Below, piece by piece: positions 36,901-45,767 of a stretch of DNA of 64,000 nt. This stretch comes from Lentimicrobiaceae bacterium. GTDB taxonomy: Bacteria; Bacteroidota; Bacteroidia; Bacteroidales; JAGNHN01. The notes under the pieces were generated by a model. The model ran no database searches. It was given only the letters and a program-made list of their open reading frames with translations, and was not told where the DNA came from. The stretch is from the NCBI GenBank assembly GCA_018001695.1, contig JAGNHN010000003.1, forward strand, positions 38,416 to 102,415. The letters are read 5' to 3'. Position 1 is the first letter of the stretch; every line of letters begins with the position of its first letter. Both the position numbers and the translations under genes were made by a program.

Positions 36901-39900
36901 AGGCAGGTAGACAAACCTCTTTTCAATTCTTACCTGTGGACCCAGCTTAGCCGGGAGCAGGCGGAAACAGGCGAAACGGTGGATCTTATTCTATCCTCTG
37001 CCTTTCCAGGTTCACGCATATGGGTTGAGATCTTTAACAGCAAAGGATTGAGGCAGAAAGGATGGCATGCACTGGGCGCTGCCACAAAGAGTATTCCCAT
37101 CCCACTTACCGCAGCAGATGCAGGTCTTGTCCATGTCCGTTGTTACGGTATCATGGATAACCGGTTTTGGGAAGAAGAACATCATCTTGCTGTTGTGGAT
37201 GAATCAGCTACTGTATTGGTTGAAATAGACCGTTTCAGAAATAAAGTCGTCCCTGGGGAAGAGGAAGAATGGACCCTTAAGCTGTCCAATGGCAAGGGTG
37301 ATCCGCTGGCAGCAGAGGTGCTGCTGAGCATGTATGATGCTTCCCTGGATGCCATTGCCCCTCATAACTGGTATTTTTTCCCCGGTGGAAATGAAGCGTG
37401 GCGGACACCCTGGTTCGGGCATGCTTCTCTTGGTTTGCAACAGGGGGAGAATCAACGTGGGGGATTTCGGATACAGGAAGAAATACGTCAGCAGGAGTAT
37501 GATAAGGTGAACTGGTTTGGATGGCATTTCTGGCATGGGAGGCTTTACGCAAGGGGCACGAAGATGAGTATGACGGTGCAGGATGGCATACCAAGCGCAA
37601 GAATGGGATCAGGGCGCCCTGACTCACAGGATGATTTGTTGTCATCATATTCCCCGGCTATCCATAAGACGGCCTCTGAAGTGCTGGAGCCCATTCCATC
37701 CGGAGCATCACCTGCACCTGCGCCCGCGATCCGGCGCAACCTGAACGAGACAGCCTTCTTTCTTCCGGTTTTAAATACCAATGAGAAGGGAGAGGTATTG
37801 GTACGTTTTAAGGTGCCTGAAGCCTTAACGCGCTGGAACCTGATGGGATTTGGCCACACCCTGGCCTTGCAGTATGCGTTGTTCCGTCGACAGCTGATCA
37901 CTGCCAAAGACCTGATGTTAATACCCAACCTTCCCAGGTTGTTGTATGAAGGAGATGAGATCTATCTGAAAGCCAAAGTGTTGAACCAGGGAGATCAGTT
38001 GCTGACAGGCACCGCTGAGCTTGAGATTTTCGATGTGATCCAGGATAAGGACCTGGCCCGCGACATGTCGCTTACCGCGGTGAAAGCGCGGTTTGACCTG
38101 TCTCCAGCCTCCGCAGATACCCTTATCTGGAAGATCCGTGTTCCTACCGGTTCTCCTTCCCTGTTAAGGGTCAGGATCAAAGCCGCATCTGCCCAGCTTT
38201 CCGACGGAGAAGAACATCTTATACCTGTGCTGAGTTCACGCATTCTGGTAACAGAGACTTTGCCCATGTACCTGCCGGGAAAGGGTAACCGTAAATGGCA
38301 TTTTGAATCCCTGGAACAGGGGCTCAGACAGCAAAAAGTTACGCCACACGCCCTGAGCCTGGAATACACCCAGCAGCCGGCATGGATCATCGTTAAGGCC
38401 ATCCCTTCCCTGCTGGATCAGGGTCGTACATCCTCCCAGCAACTTCTCAACAGGGTTTACGCGCATACCCTTGGATATCATATTGTCTCATCGCAACCTG
38501 AGATTGCGAATGTTCTGAGAACCTGGGCACAATATCAGCCTGATGCCCTTATGTCGGAGCTTTCCAGGAATGAAGACCTGAAGGCCGTTGTGATAGAGGA
38601 GACACCCTGGGTGCGCGATGCGGCGGATGAGACCGCCAGCCGGAAGCAGTTATCCGGTTATTTGGATATCAACACCTTGAGCCATTCGCTCGAAACAGAT
38701 GCGCGTGAGCTATGTGCCCTGCAACAAGCCTCCGGGGCTTGGCCCTGGTTTCCCGGTATGCCGGTAAGCCGACATATGACACAGCAGATCCTGGAAGGCA
38801 TCGGTGAACTCCAGGCATTGCCTGGTTCCCGGGCAATGTTGCCGCAATGTCTGAAAGAAGCCGCAGAAAAAGCCATCCCATGGGTATTGGGAACCCTGGC
38901 GGCTGACCTGGAGGATATCAGGCGGACCCGTGGCGCGAAATGGCAGGACTACACCCCTGCACCATCACAGGTACAAGCCCTCTATGCGTTGAGCTTCTTT
39001 ATGAATGGGAGTGGCCTGAAGGGCAAGGAAGCCGAAGCATGGCAGTTCATGATGGAGCGGGCAACGGCAACATGGACAGGCTTCTCTCTCCATATACAGG
39101 CGATGTTCGGGTTGACGGCGCTGCGGAGCGGACAGCAGGAAACTGTGCGCCGGATACTGGCATCTCTGCGTGACCGGGCTTTGAGAGATCAGGATCTCGG
39201 AATGTACTGGAAATCCTCACAGCAGGCATACTATTGGCATGAAGCACCGGTTGAAACCCAGGCTTTGGTTCTGACATTCTTCACGGAAGCTGCTTCACCA
39301 CCGGCCGAAACGGATGCCATGAAGATCTGGCTCTTGCGCCACAAGCAGTTGAACCGTTGGGAGACCCCGACCGCAACAGCTGAAGCATGTTATGCCATCT
39401 TGCGCAGCAGTCCTACCTGGCTGAAGAAATCCTCCGGCCTGCGGATTACGCTGGGTAGTATGAAAATCGAACCGGACAGGATGCCGGAACTTAAGCAGGA
39501 AGCAGGAAGCGGATACTTCCGGAAGAACTTCAAGCCATCCGAGATAAAAACCGATATGAGCCATGTGCAGGTGCATACCACCGGGAACAGCCCTTCCTGG
39601 GGAGCCCTTTACTGGCAGTATTTTCAAGAGATGTCAGAAGTAAAGGCTCAGCAAGGTGGCCTGGTGCTGCGGAAAACCATCAGTCGCCTGGTTGAAACGG
39701 CGGAGGGGCAGGTGATGGTACCTTATCAGCAGGAAAACCTCCTGCAAACTGGTGACAGGGTTCGCATTCGTCTGGAGCTGGAGATTCCCCTGGATATGGA
39801 ATACGTCCACCTGAAAGATTACCGCCCCGCCGCTATGGAGCCTGTCCGCCAGGTTTCCGCTTACTACTATCAGGGTGGACTGGGCTGGTATCAGCAGGTA

Positions 39901-40083
39901 CGTGATGCCGGCACAGACTTTTTCTTTGAGTTCCTCCCCAAGGGGCATCATGTACTCGAATATGATGCGTTTGTGAGCCAGGAAGGGGTCTTCTCATCCG
40001 GACCGGCGTCTTTGCAATCACTGTATGCACCTTCCTTCAATGCACATACGGAGGGCTTGAAACTGAGCATCAAAAACGAATAA
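34000..40083 (+). CDS. Alpha-2-macroglobulin family protein lacking the thioester motif
   Basis: A very large exported protein, 2,027 residues from ATG 34000, where a signal peptide begins (MTQFLMFLRYLQTVGLLCLI... VYGQ). An upstream ATG at 33943 only adds an unlikely 19-residue extension. MG-type beta domains follow (FTDRAVYRPGHTIHYKGI is the hallmark MG segment), a DSNG/TNKYG region, a bait-like stretch rich in P, S and A near residue 1240, and the A2M core VRFKVPEALTRWNLMGFGHT. In the thioester domain the usual CxEQ is replaced by TSSQQ (residues 1477-1481), so no covalent trapping of targets is expected. Such proteins are thought to guard the periplasm against proteases. Confidence 0.9.
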   Translation: MTQFLMFLRYLQTVGLLCLIWMMTDNPVYGQNDYSQEWKEVDRLSSSGLPRQALALTDSIHTLAVKEDNGSQRVKAVLQRARLLASLEEDHYEKSIAFLEKEISASSLPLKQVFLSLQAELYWRYFQEQMFRIMNRTALEDPGTDMRYWDARTFGRAIRERYLQSLEPAEALTGISVRNWQAILDTAAGSSLVRPTLYDLLLHRALDYLSSEVATHGLPVLPPYPVSDDLFLPAASFVKIAFHNTNRPETQILQLFQKAMKLHALDAGPESRVALDLARLDYVNTLAGDDAVSGRYRQAMHQLLQSHRDHAVSAGIALQLARDYLRTSASFDPPDQTAGQWDRKKAYELCEQAASRFPKAFYASHCRQLMNEISQPGLWLSVSKGVPRHQPSLVLLKYQNVKEAMVHLIRVDPEEDRQLRQSRNQDEWLNAYLARPVHASWQVRLTGTEDYQQHGMEIPVPALDGGYYVLIITPAGEKPVSPDITFAAARFSVSDIAYVTRQKEWGGIEILVTDRKSGKPLEAAVISTQFQQYDHRTRRTNLVPGPVFITDEAGFADLSLARAKYEHSPVVLHIKHGLDALAPEEQYYLNTGEEPQPVLQERCFLFTDRAVYRPGHTIHYKGILFSDDQDTQVLVQGKTVKIRLMDSNGRTLAEQSQTTNKYGTFHSQFTAPAGILLGDCYLLTDYGQVNIRIEEYKRPRFEVTFLPVEGAFRLGDTLSVTGKALSYTTDALAGVRVRYRVERTAWFPYPWYDNWRIYPSGPAQVVKSGETTTRDDGSFEVVFAALGNQQHDMRQAVYRFVVHAEATDITGETHEGKTSLNIGQKTLLISHQIPQRIDRHTGHSYAVSVRNNQDQPVSSLLHLTISRLKEPDRLLRTRLWPRPDMNYMEYEDFIRQFPSDPWGDETTPDRWGRTEPIRSHTYNTLTDSLINLNTLTTMPEGTYLLSWHCVDKYGDTIQRQDVIELFSRQVDKPLFNSYLWTQLSREQAETGETVDLILSSAFPGSRIWVEIFNSKGLRQKGWHALGAATKSIPIPLTAADAGLVHVRCYGIMDNRFWEEEHHLAVVDESATVLVEIDRFRNKVVPGEEEEWTLKLSNGKGDPLAAEVLLSMYDASLDAIAPHNWYFFPGGNEAWRTPWFGHASLGLQQGENQRGGFRIQEEIRQQEYDKVNWFGWHFWHGRLYARGTKMSMTVQDGIPSARMGSGRPDSQDDLLSSYSPAIHKTASEVLEPIPSGASPAPAPAIRRNLNETAFFLPVLNTNEKGEVLVRFKVPEALTRWNLMGFGHTLALQYALFRRQLITAKDLMLIPNLPRLLYEGDEIYLKAKVLNQGDQLLTGTAELEIFDVIQDKDLARDMSLTAVKARFDLSPASADTLIWKIRVPTGSPSLLRVRIKAASAQLSDGEEHLIPVLSSRILVTETLPMYLPGKGNRKWHFESLEQGLRQQKVTPHALSLEYTQQPAWIIVKAIPSLLDQGRTSSQQLLNRVYAHTLGYHIVSSQPEIANVLRTWAQYQPDALMSELSRNEDLKAVVIEETPWVRDAADETASRKQLSGYLDINTLSHSLETDARELCALQQASGAWPWFPGMPVSRHMTQQILEGIGELQALPGSRAMLPQCLKEAAEKAIPWVLGTLAADLEDIRRTRGAKWQDYTPAPSQVQALYALSFFMNGSGLKGKEAEAWQFMMERATATWTGFSLHIQAMFGLTALRSGQQETVRRILASLRDRALRDQDLGMYWKSSQQAYYWHEAPVETQALVLTFFTEAASPPAETDAMKIWLLRHKQLNRWETPTATAEACYAILRSSPTWLKKSSGLRITLGSMKIEPDRMPELKQEAGSGYFRKNFKPSEIKTDMSHVQVHTTGNSPSWGALYWQYFQEMSEVKAQQGGLVLRKTISRLVETAEGQVMVPYQQENLLQTGDRVRIRLELEIPLDMEYVHLKDYRPAAMEPVRQVSAYYYQGGLGWYQQVRDAGTDFFFEFLPKGHHVLEYDAFVSQEGVFSSGPASLQSLYAPSFNAHTEGLKLSIKNE

Positions 40084-40101
40084 TCCGTTATAACTCCTTT
40101 C

Positions 40102-41664
40102 ATGATGAAACCCACTCACCACGGAAGCAGACTCATTGTTATCGGTGCCGGTATTACCGGTTTAAGTACCGCCCTCGCCTGGAAGCGCAGCTTTCCGGAT
40201 GCCGGCCACAGTGTTATCGTTCTGGAAAAGAACAATATACCTGGTGGTTGTGTGACCACTTTTGCCAGGGAAGGATATCGCTTTGATACAACCCAGATCA
40301 TACCGGATGTGTCGGATCTGCTGGAATATTTTGGGGTGGATATACCATTGCACCGCTTTGATCATCATTATGCCCGCTTGTTTTTGGCTGATACAGCAAG
40401 CCGTTCCACAACCATGATCCCGGTTCCGTCGTCACACCTGGCATTTGAGCAATCCCTTGTGCAGCGCTATCCTGACGAGGCCGGTAACATTGCGGCGTTC
40501 TTTTACTATTGCCGGCAGATGCACAAGGAGCTGAATTTTCTCAAGACAGAACCAAGGTGGCATCAGCTCCCGTCCATCCTCTATCATTGCCGGAAGATCC
40601 TGGGCAATTCCAATAAGACCTATGCTGCCTTTTTGGACAGGTTCCGGTTTCGCAATGAGGAAATCAGGGAGGTACTGGATATTTTTTCATCTTTCAGCGG
40701 CCTGTCGGCAGATCGTTGTGCTGCCCTGCTGACAGCCTGCGCCATGATCACCACCTTAAACGGCAGCTACCGTCCGGGCAAGGGCTTCATTCAATTCCCG
40801 CTTGCCCTGAAGAAGCGTTTGCTTGACCTGGGGGGTGAACTTAAAACCCAATGTGAGGTCACACAAATCCTGACATCCAGCGGAAAAGTCAGGGGTGTTG
40901 CTCTTTCCGATGGACAGGTGCTGGAAGCGGATTATGTCGTGTCGACGGTTGACACCAAATGGTGCTATGATGTCCTGCTGCGTGATGAGCATGACACTTG
41001 GCAGAATCATGCCTATTTTGAGAAGCTGAGAAATGTTAGGATGTCTCCTTCCGGCTTTGCGATCCAGCTTGGATTGGATGAGGGTGTTGACCTCGCGAAG
41101 TATGGTCTGGACTGTGGGTATTGTGTTCTGACGACCGGCAGGCATGCCCATGCCCGCATGTTTGATGCATGGGAAAAAGATACCTTACTGAGATCGGAGA
41201 CCTGTTTTCATATGGGTATCGTTAGCCCTTCCACCATCACCGGCGGCAAACCTAACCTGATCATCCATGTGGTCCCTGTTCCTTCAGCTTACTGGATTCA
41301 GCTCAGGCAGCAGGATTATCAACGGTATGAAAGGGAGAAGCGTGAGGTCGCAGATTTTTACATCCGGAAAGCGGAAGAATATCTTATTCCCGGGCTCTCA
41401 TCTCACATTCGACTTGTTGATATATCAACACCGGCAACCTACAAGAGGTACATCGGATCGCCGGGGGGCTCGCAATATGATATGATGCCTGTTCCCTCAA
41501 ATTTTGGAAAAAACAGGCTGCCATCAAGGACGCCCATCGAGGGCTTATTCATTCCAAAATTCAGCCATGGCATCTGGCCCGCCATGCAGGGCGGTCTGCA
41601 GGTCGTGGACATGATTACCGGAGGCAAGGTGATGGGAGGCAACGCTTCTTTAAGTCATACCTGA
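40102..41664 (+). CDS. CrtI/phytoene-desaturase-like FAD-dependent oxidoreductase
   Basis: A 520-residue flavoprotein. The dinucleotide-binding fold is at residues about 9-45 (LIVIGAGITGLSTALAW, then VIVLEKNNIPGGCVTTF), typical of the CrtI and all-trans-retinol-saturase-like branch. The C-terminal FAD motif (TPIEGLFIPKFSHGIWPAMQGGLQV) is also present. No other carotenoid gene lies nearby, so the substrate could be a carotenoid, a retinoid-like compound or another polyene. It lies 18 bases after the alpha-2-macroglobulin stop and may share its transcript. A hairpin with T-run follows the stop. Confidence 0.82.
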   Translation: MMKPTHHGSRLIVIGAGITGLSTALAWKRSFPDAGHSVIVLEKNNIPGGCVTTFAREGYRFDTTQIIPDVSDLLEYFGVDIPLHRFDHHYARLFLADTASRSTTMIPVPSSHLAFEQSLVQRYPDEAGNIAAFFYYCRQMHKELNFLKTEPRWHQLPSILYHCRKILGNSNKTYAAFLDRFRFRNEEIREVLDIFSSFSGLSADRCAALLTACAMITTLNGSYRPGKGFIQFPLALKKRLLDLGGELKTQCEVTQILTSSGKVRGVALSDGQVLEADYVVSTVDTKWCYDVLLRDEHDTWQNHAYFEKLRNVRMSPSGFAIQLGLDEGVDLAKYGLDCGYCVLTTGRHAHARMFDAWEKDTLLRSETCFHMGIVSPSTITGGKPNLIIHVVPVPSAYWIQLRQQDYQRYEREKREVADFYIRKAEEYLIPGLSSHIRLVDISTPATYKRYIGSPGGSQYDMMPVPSNFGKNRLPSRTPIEGLFIPKFSHGIWPAMQGGLQVVDMITGGKVMGGNASLSHT

Positions 41665-41683
41665 GTTCGGACATCTAATCTAC

Positions 41684-41708
41684 ACCCGAGTTCATGATTC
41701 CGGGTTTT
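41684..41708 (+). terminator. Possible terminator after the CrtI-like gene
   Basis: ACCCG (41684-41688) pairs with CGGGT (41701-41705) around a 12-base loop, followed by TTT. The stem is short, so this is tentative. Confidence 0.3.
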
Positions 41709-41742
41709 GACGCTCCGGTTCCTGTTTTTCATCAATATCTCT

Positions 41743-41750
41743 TAACTTCG
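41743..41750 (+). promoter_or_regulatory. Possible -7 box (TAACTTCG) of the TrmH-type gene
   Basis: One mismatch from TAnnTTTG, only 4 bases before the ATG at 41755, so the leader would be extremely short or absent. Confidence 0.3.
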
Positions 41751-41754
41751 TTGA

Positions 41755-42549
41755 ATGCTGATCACATCTACCCATAATCCAAAGATCAAGGCTCTGTTAC
41801 AGTTGGCGAAGCCATCGGTCAGGAGAGAGACAGGTTTGTTTCTGGTGGAGGGAGTAAGGGAGACAGAGCGTGCCTTGAAAGCAGGTTATGTTTTATCGGA
41901 AATATACCGTGAACCGGAGCTGTTTCCAGAGGCTCAATGGCTGGAATGGCAAAGGGTATATCCGGTCAGTTCCAATGTGTTTCAGGTCAGCCGCAGCGTG
42001 TTTAACCGCTTGGCGTACAGGGAGGATATGGGGGGTGTTCTGGCTGTTTTTCAACAAGGTGTCCATGGTTTGGACCGCCTGAGATCTGTTGAGAACGGGC
42101 TCTTTCTGGTGTTGGAAAGCGTAGAGAAACCCGGTAATCTCGGGGCTTTGCTGAGAACAGCGGACGCAGCAGGACTGGATGGTGTCGTCCTCTGTGATAT
42201 CCGCACCGATCTGTATAATCCCAATGTGATCCGTTCCTCCCTGGGCTGTGTTTTTCATGTACCTGTGGCTATTGCCGGAACAGTGGAAGTGATACAGTTT
42301 CTGAAGGCCCGTCAGGTCCGCATCATGACAACCAGTCTCCAGGCAGCCCTGCCTTACGACCAGGTCGATTATCGCCGGTCGACGGCCATCGTTATGGGGA
42401 CAGAAGACCAGGGCGTGTCCCGGTCCTGGATGGATGCATCGGATCAGCCCATTATCATCCCCATGCGTGGGATCGCCGATTCCCTGAATGTTTCTGTTTC
42501 AGCAGCCATCGTGGTATATGAAGCCTGCCGGCAGCGTGGATTTCGCTGA
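41755..42549 (+). CDS. TrmH/SpoU family RNA 2'-O-methyltransferase
   Basis: A 264-residue SPOUT-class enzyme. An N-terminal substrate-binding domain (TSTHNPKIKALLQLAKPSVR, ETGLFLVEGVRE) of the RlmB/TsnR type precedes the catalytic SPOUT domain. Its knotted motifs are visible: motif 1 LESVEKPGNLGALLRTADA, motif 2 VMGTEDQGVSRSW, and motif 3 IPMRGIADSLNVSVSAAI. Such enzymes methylate the ribose of rRNA or tRNA; the target nucleotide cannot be told. The gene converges on the Hdr-like cluster, with only 5 bases between the two stops. Confidence 0.92.
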   Translation: MLITSTHNPKIKALLQLAKPSVRRETGLFLVEGVRETERALKAGYVLSEIYREPELFPEAQWLEWQRVYPVSSNVFQVSRSVFNRLAYREDMGGVLAVFQQGVHGLDRLRSVENGLFLVLESVEKPGNLGALLRTADAAGLDGVVLCDIRTDLYNPNVIRSSLGCVFHVPVAIAGTVEVIQFLKARQVRIMTTSLQAALPYDQVDYRRSTAIVMGTEDQGVSRSWMDASDQPIIIPMRGIADSLNVSVSAAIVVYEACRQRGFR

Positions 42550-42554
42550 AGTAA

Positions 42555-44405
42555 TTAAACGGTGATATCCTCCTCCAGAAAGGCAGGAATGCGTTTCTTC
42601 TTTATATTTTCCTGATCTTCCTTTTTGTCTGTTAACGCAACAGACACTACTTCTGCCAGGTCTTTGACCAGAACGCCGTTTCGCCCGCCGAAGGTTTTCT
42701 TGCATAAGGGGCAGGATGTAACAAGAATATCCGGCTGAGGCTTCAGCAGGTGTTCCAACGTATAATCGGCGATCTTGCGCCTTTCATCTGACTGTATTAC
42801 GGTATTGGCCAGGCTGCCACCACAGCAGAGGCTGTCTGCACGTTCCTTTTCGGTGGGTAACAAACTGCCTACCCGCCGCAGCACGGCCCGGGGAGCGTGG
42901 TAAATGCCCGACCCCCTGCCTAATTCACAAGGGTCATGATAAGTGAAGCTGAGGGTGCTCTTTTCCACCGTCAGACGCTGGGCATGCAGCAGCTCGTGGA
43001 TATATTGGCTATGATGCAATACCCGCATGGGGAGAACATATTGCTCGCGGAAGATCTTATAACATATAGGGCAGGAAGTGACCAGGGTATGTGCCTTGCT
43101 GGAGATGAAACGCTGGCGGTTGAAGTCTATCAGCTTTGCAGCCGCTTCATTTTGGCCGCTCAACAGAATCGGACGCCCGCAGCAGGCATCTCCATCCTTA
43201 TCATAGAACCACACCTTGTCTCCGGCCGCCTCAAACAGCGTCGTCATGGCACGGATGATACCCGGGGTCAGGTGGGTCATGCATCCAGCATAATAGATGA
43301 TGTCCGTTTGCGCTTCCTGCTGTGTTGCCGGCAGACCCGATAATCCGGGCAGCAGATCCCGTCCCCATGCTTTCCTGACGGCCAGCCTGAGGCGGTTGAC
43401 ATCAATATCCACCGGGCAGGCTTCGGCACAACTTCCACAAAGCAGGCAATGCTCCGATGTGCGCAGGCTGAGTTTGTTTTCCCGGATCTCACGCATGAGG
43501 TAGACGGCCTGTACGCCTGTGATCCCGGCAGCTTCCTGCATCGGACAGGCATCCAGGCATATGCCGCATCTGGAACAGGCAAAGACTTCAAATTCTGAAG
43601 GGCTGCCCAGTTCGGAATGCGTCCGAACACCCCATTTACGAAGGAAGATCAGCAGCACTTCCGTGAAGATATGCATGTACCGTGAGTAGGGGAGGGCCAC
43701 AAAGAAAGCTCCCAGTGCCAGGCTATAGGCCCACCAGGCCGGATAGGCCAACCATGTAACAGGCAGGAAGGAGGCCAGGAAGGATCCCAGGGTTCCTGTT
43801 AAGAAACCGCCGGAATGATGTGCCCCTGAGGTCAGGCTTTCGGCCAGCAGGCGAAGGGGGAAGATCAGCCAAAGCACGGATAGCGCCACCCTGTCGCCCC
43901 GGCTGTGGCGAGTGGCATGCTTCATCCCCAGCCAACGCGACTTCCAACGCTTGAGCAAAGCCAGGGCAACACCGCTCAGAATAAAGAGAAGCAAAGCATC
44001 CATCAGGTGCTCATAACCCAGGTCAAACCCGAAGGTGGCCTTGAGTGTTTCAGGATAAAAGAAGCGGAAGAAGATGGCCAACCAGGGCCTGTCGGGCCCT
44101 TCCAGGGGAAAGATGCGGGTCTGGATGAACCCTGCCACGATCAGCAGGAACCAACCGAAGGCCAGGCTCATGTGCATATAGCCCAGGCGGATGTCCTTTT
44201 TGAAGATGCGGCGGTGTAGCAGGCATTCAGAAAACACCTCGCTTGTCGCTTCCAGGCTGGCCCGACTGAAAAAGCGCCGCCAGATACGCCAACGATCCTG
44301 GGGTGAAAGCCTCCTGAGCCAGCGGGTATATATCACCGTGAGTGCCACCAACAGAAAAAGTGCACCCGCTGAAAAAGGAAGGACGAAAGGGTCAAACGAG
44401 CGCAT
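42555..44405 (-). CDS. Membrane NarI/DsrM-like domain fused to HdrD/DsrK-like iron-sulfur domain
   Basis: A 616-residue protein, last gene of the Hdr-like operon. The first 270 residues or so have about five or six hydrophobic helices with histidines that could bind haem (for example YMHMSLAFGWFLLIV and YMHIFTEVLLIF), like NarI/DsrM. Two 4Fe-4S motifs follow (CSRCGICLDACP and CLLCGSCAEACP). Two complete CCG domains close the protein (YAGCMTH... ACCGRP... SCPIC and HDPCELG... LCCGGS... SCPLC), the non-cubane cluster sites of HdrB/HdrD. It probably links the soluble Hdr-like proteins to the quinone pool. I chose ATG 44405 over 44516 because the frame upstream runs through the end of the C2 gene. 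Confidence 0.85.
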   Translation of the reverse strand: MRSFDPFVLPFSAGALFLLVALTVIYTRWLRRLSPQDRWRIWRRFFSRASLEATSEVFSECLLHRRIFKKDIRLGYMHMSLAFGWFLLIVAGFIQTRIFPLEGPDRPWLAIFFRFFYPETLKATFGFDLGYEHLMDALLLFILSGVALALLKRWKSRWLGMKHATRHSRGDRVALSVLWLIFPLRLLAESLTSGAHHSGGFLTGTLGSFLASFLPVTWLAYPAWWAYSLALGAFFVALPYSRYMHIFTEVLLIFLRKWGVRTHSELGSPSEFEVFACSRCGICLDACPMQEAAGITGVQAVYLMREIRENKLSLRTSEHCLLCGSCAEACPVDIDVNRLRLAVRKAWGRDLLPGLSGLPATQQEAQTDIIYYAGCMTHLTPGIIRAMTTLFEAAGDKVWFYDKDGDACCGRPILLSGQNEAAAKLIDFNRQRFISSKAHTLVTSCPICYKIFREQYVLPMRVLHHSQYIHELLHAQRLTVEKSTLSFTYHDPCELGRGSGIYHAPRAVLRRVGSLLPTEKERADSLCCGGSLANTVIQSDERRKIADYTLEHLLKPQPDILVTSCPLCKKTFGGRNGVLVKDLAEVVSVALTDKKEDQENIKKKRIPAFLEEDITV

Positions 44406-44730
44406 GACTGACAACAGCTTTACGTATGGCCATGATGACATTCCGGGTGTTGACACCCCTTGGGCATACCAGGGTGCATTTTCCGCAGAGCATACAACGC
44501 GAGATCTCCTGCTCAAGCACCTGGGTCTCTCCCCTGTGCATCAATAGATGTACTCTCCTGAAATTGAAACCATTGAGATTACCGGCAGTACAGGTTGCCG
44601 TGCACCCTCCACATCCGATGCAACGCAACAGCGAGGGCTCCTGTTTGATGATATGACGAACCAGGCTCAGATCCGCCTTGTCCATATCGATCACCCTGGG
44701 CCGGGATATGTTAAATCCCCAGTTCGTCAT
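44392..44730 (-). CDS. HdrC-like small ferredoxin (C2 type)
   Basis: A 112-residue cytosolic electron carrier with two 4Fe-4S motifs, CIGCGGCTATC and CMLCGKCTLVCP, spaced as in HdrC. It lacks any extra domain. It overlaps the HdrA-like gene by 4 bases at its start (ATGA) and the membrane subunit by 14 bases at its end, so translation of all three is coupled. Its place between the flavoprotein and the HdrD-like protein suggests it passes electrons between them. Confidence 0.85.
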   Translation of the reverse strand: MTNWGFNISRPRVIDMDKADLSLVRHIIKQEPSLLRCIGCGGCTATCTAGNLNGFNFRRVHLLMHRGETQVLEQEISRCMLCGKCTLVCPRGVNTRNVIMAIRKAVVSHALV

Positions 44731-45767
44731 CGTTGTATTCCGTTAGAATTCTGACAATACTGCATGATTTCCAGTGCTGCCGACCGGCCGTCACTGATCG
44801 CTTCAGGAATGGAACGCGGTCCTGTGCAGGTTCCTGCCAGAAACAAGCCCGGCATAGGGCTGCGGTTCATTCCGGTGAATCCGTTTATTCCCTCCAGGAA
44901 GCCATCAGGTGAGGATGGTATTCCACCATCAATCTTCATATCCTTCACCATGCGTGCGGGAACCATACCAACAAGCAACACCAGCAGATCCACAGTCATC
45001 TTCAGGGGTCGCCCGCTCAGGGTATCCTCGGCTTTGATGACAATACGGCCTTCCTGGTTTTCAGAGGCTTCAGAAACCCTGCCACGGATGAAGGTGACAT
45101 TGTGTTTTTCCTGTGCATCCCGGTACAACTCTTCATACCCGGTGCCGAACATCCGCATATCCATGTAGAAATTGTACACCTCACAAGCGGGCAGTTTCTC
45201 ACGGACTTCAATCGCCTGTTTGACACCTGTAACGCAACAGGCACGGGAGCAATGATGGTTACCGACTTTTTCATCCCTTGAACCGACGCAGTGAACAAAG
45301 GCCACGCGTCTGGGGATGTTCCCTTCTTTCGTAAGCAGTTGAGGTTGGGCAAACAAGGTTTCCAGTTCAACGGAGGTGATGACGTTCCGGTAAATTCCAT
45401 AGCCGTATTCTTCCTTCAACCTGGCGTCGAAAACATCAAATCCTCCGGCGATCAGCACAGCCCTGGCTTGCCATACCGACACAGCAGAATGAAGCTCCCA
45501 TTCCGTTCCGTTCCGCTGCACCGTATGAATCTTTTCCCCTGTAAAAATGCCTACACCGGCTTCCGTTAAACCGGACAGCAGCTCATTTTTCAGTGTGCCG
45601 GCTTCCATTCGGTTCGGGAACAGGTGATGCCACTGATTCAGCTTACCACCGGGTTCATCACCAGCTTCCAGCAGGCAGACCTTCAGCCCTGAATGTTGCA
45701 TGCTGATGGATGCCGCAATCCCTGCCGGGCCGGCCCCGATAACGATCACATCTGCGTTTTTCGTCAT
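44727..45767 (-). CDS. HdrA-like FAD flavoprotein (short form)
   Basis: A 346-residue flavoprotein. The FAD-binding motif is VIVIGAGPAGIAASI, with PGGKLNQW after it. The diagnostic HdrA region is CVGSRDEKVGNHHCSRACC, giving C160, C173, C177 and C178. It lacks the ferredoxin and MvhD-like extensions of methanogen HdrA, and its length agrees with sHdrA of sulfur oxidisers and resembles QmoA. The C-terminal part ends GLFLAGTCTGPRSIPEAISDG, which is typical. It overlaps both neighbours by ATGA junctions. Flavin-based electron transfer, possibly bifurcation or confurcation, is inferred from the family. Confidence 0.88.
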   Translation of the reverse strand: MTKNADVIVIGAGPAGIAASISMQHSGLKVCLLEAGDEPGGKLNQWHHLFPNRMEAGTLKNELLSGLTEAGVGIFTGEKIHTVQRNGTEWELHSAVSVWQARAVLIAGGFDVFDARLKEEYGYGIYRNVITSVELETLFAQPQLLTKEGNIPRRVAFVHCVGSRDEKVGNHHCSRACCVTGVKQAIEVREKLPACEVYNFYMDMRMFGTGYEELYRDAQEKHNVTFIRGRVSEASENQEGRIVIKAEDTLSGRPLKMTVDLLVLLVGMVPARMVKDMKIDGGIPSSPDGFLEGINGFTGMNRSPMPGLFLAGTCTGPRSIPEAISDGRSAALEIMQYCQNSNGIQR

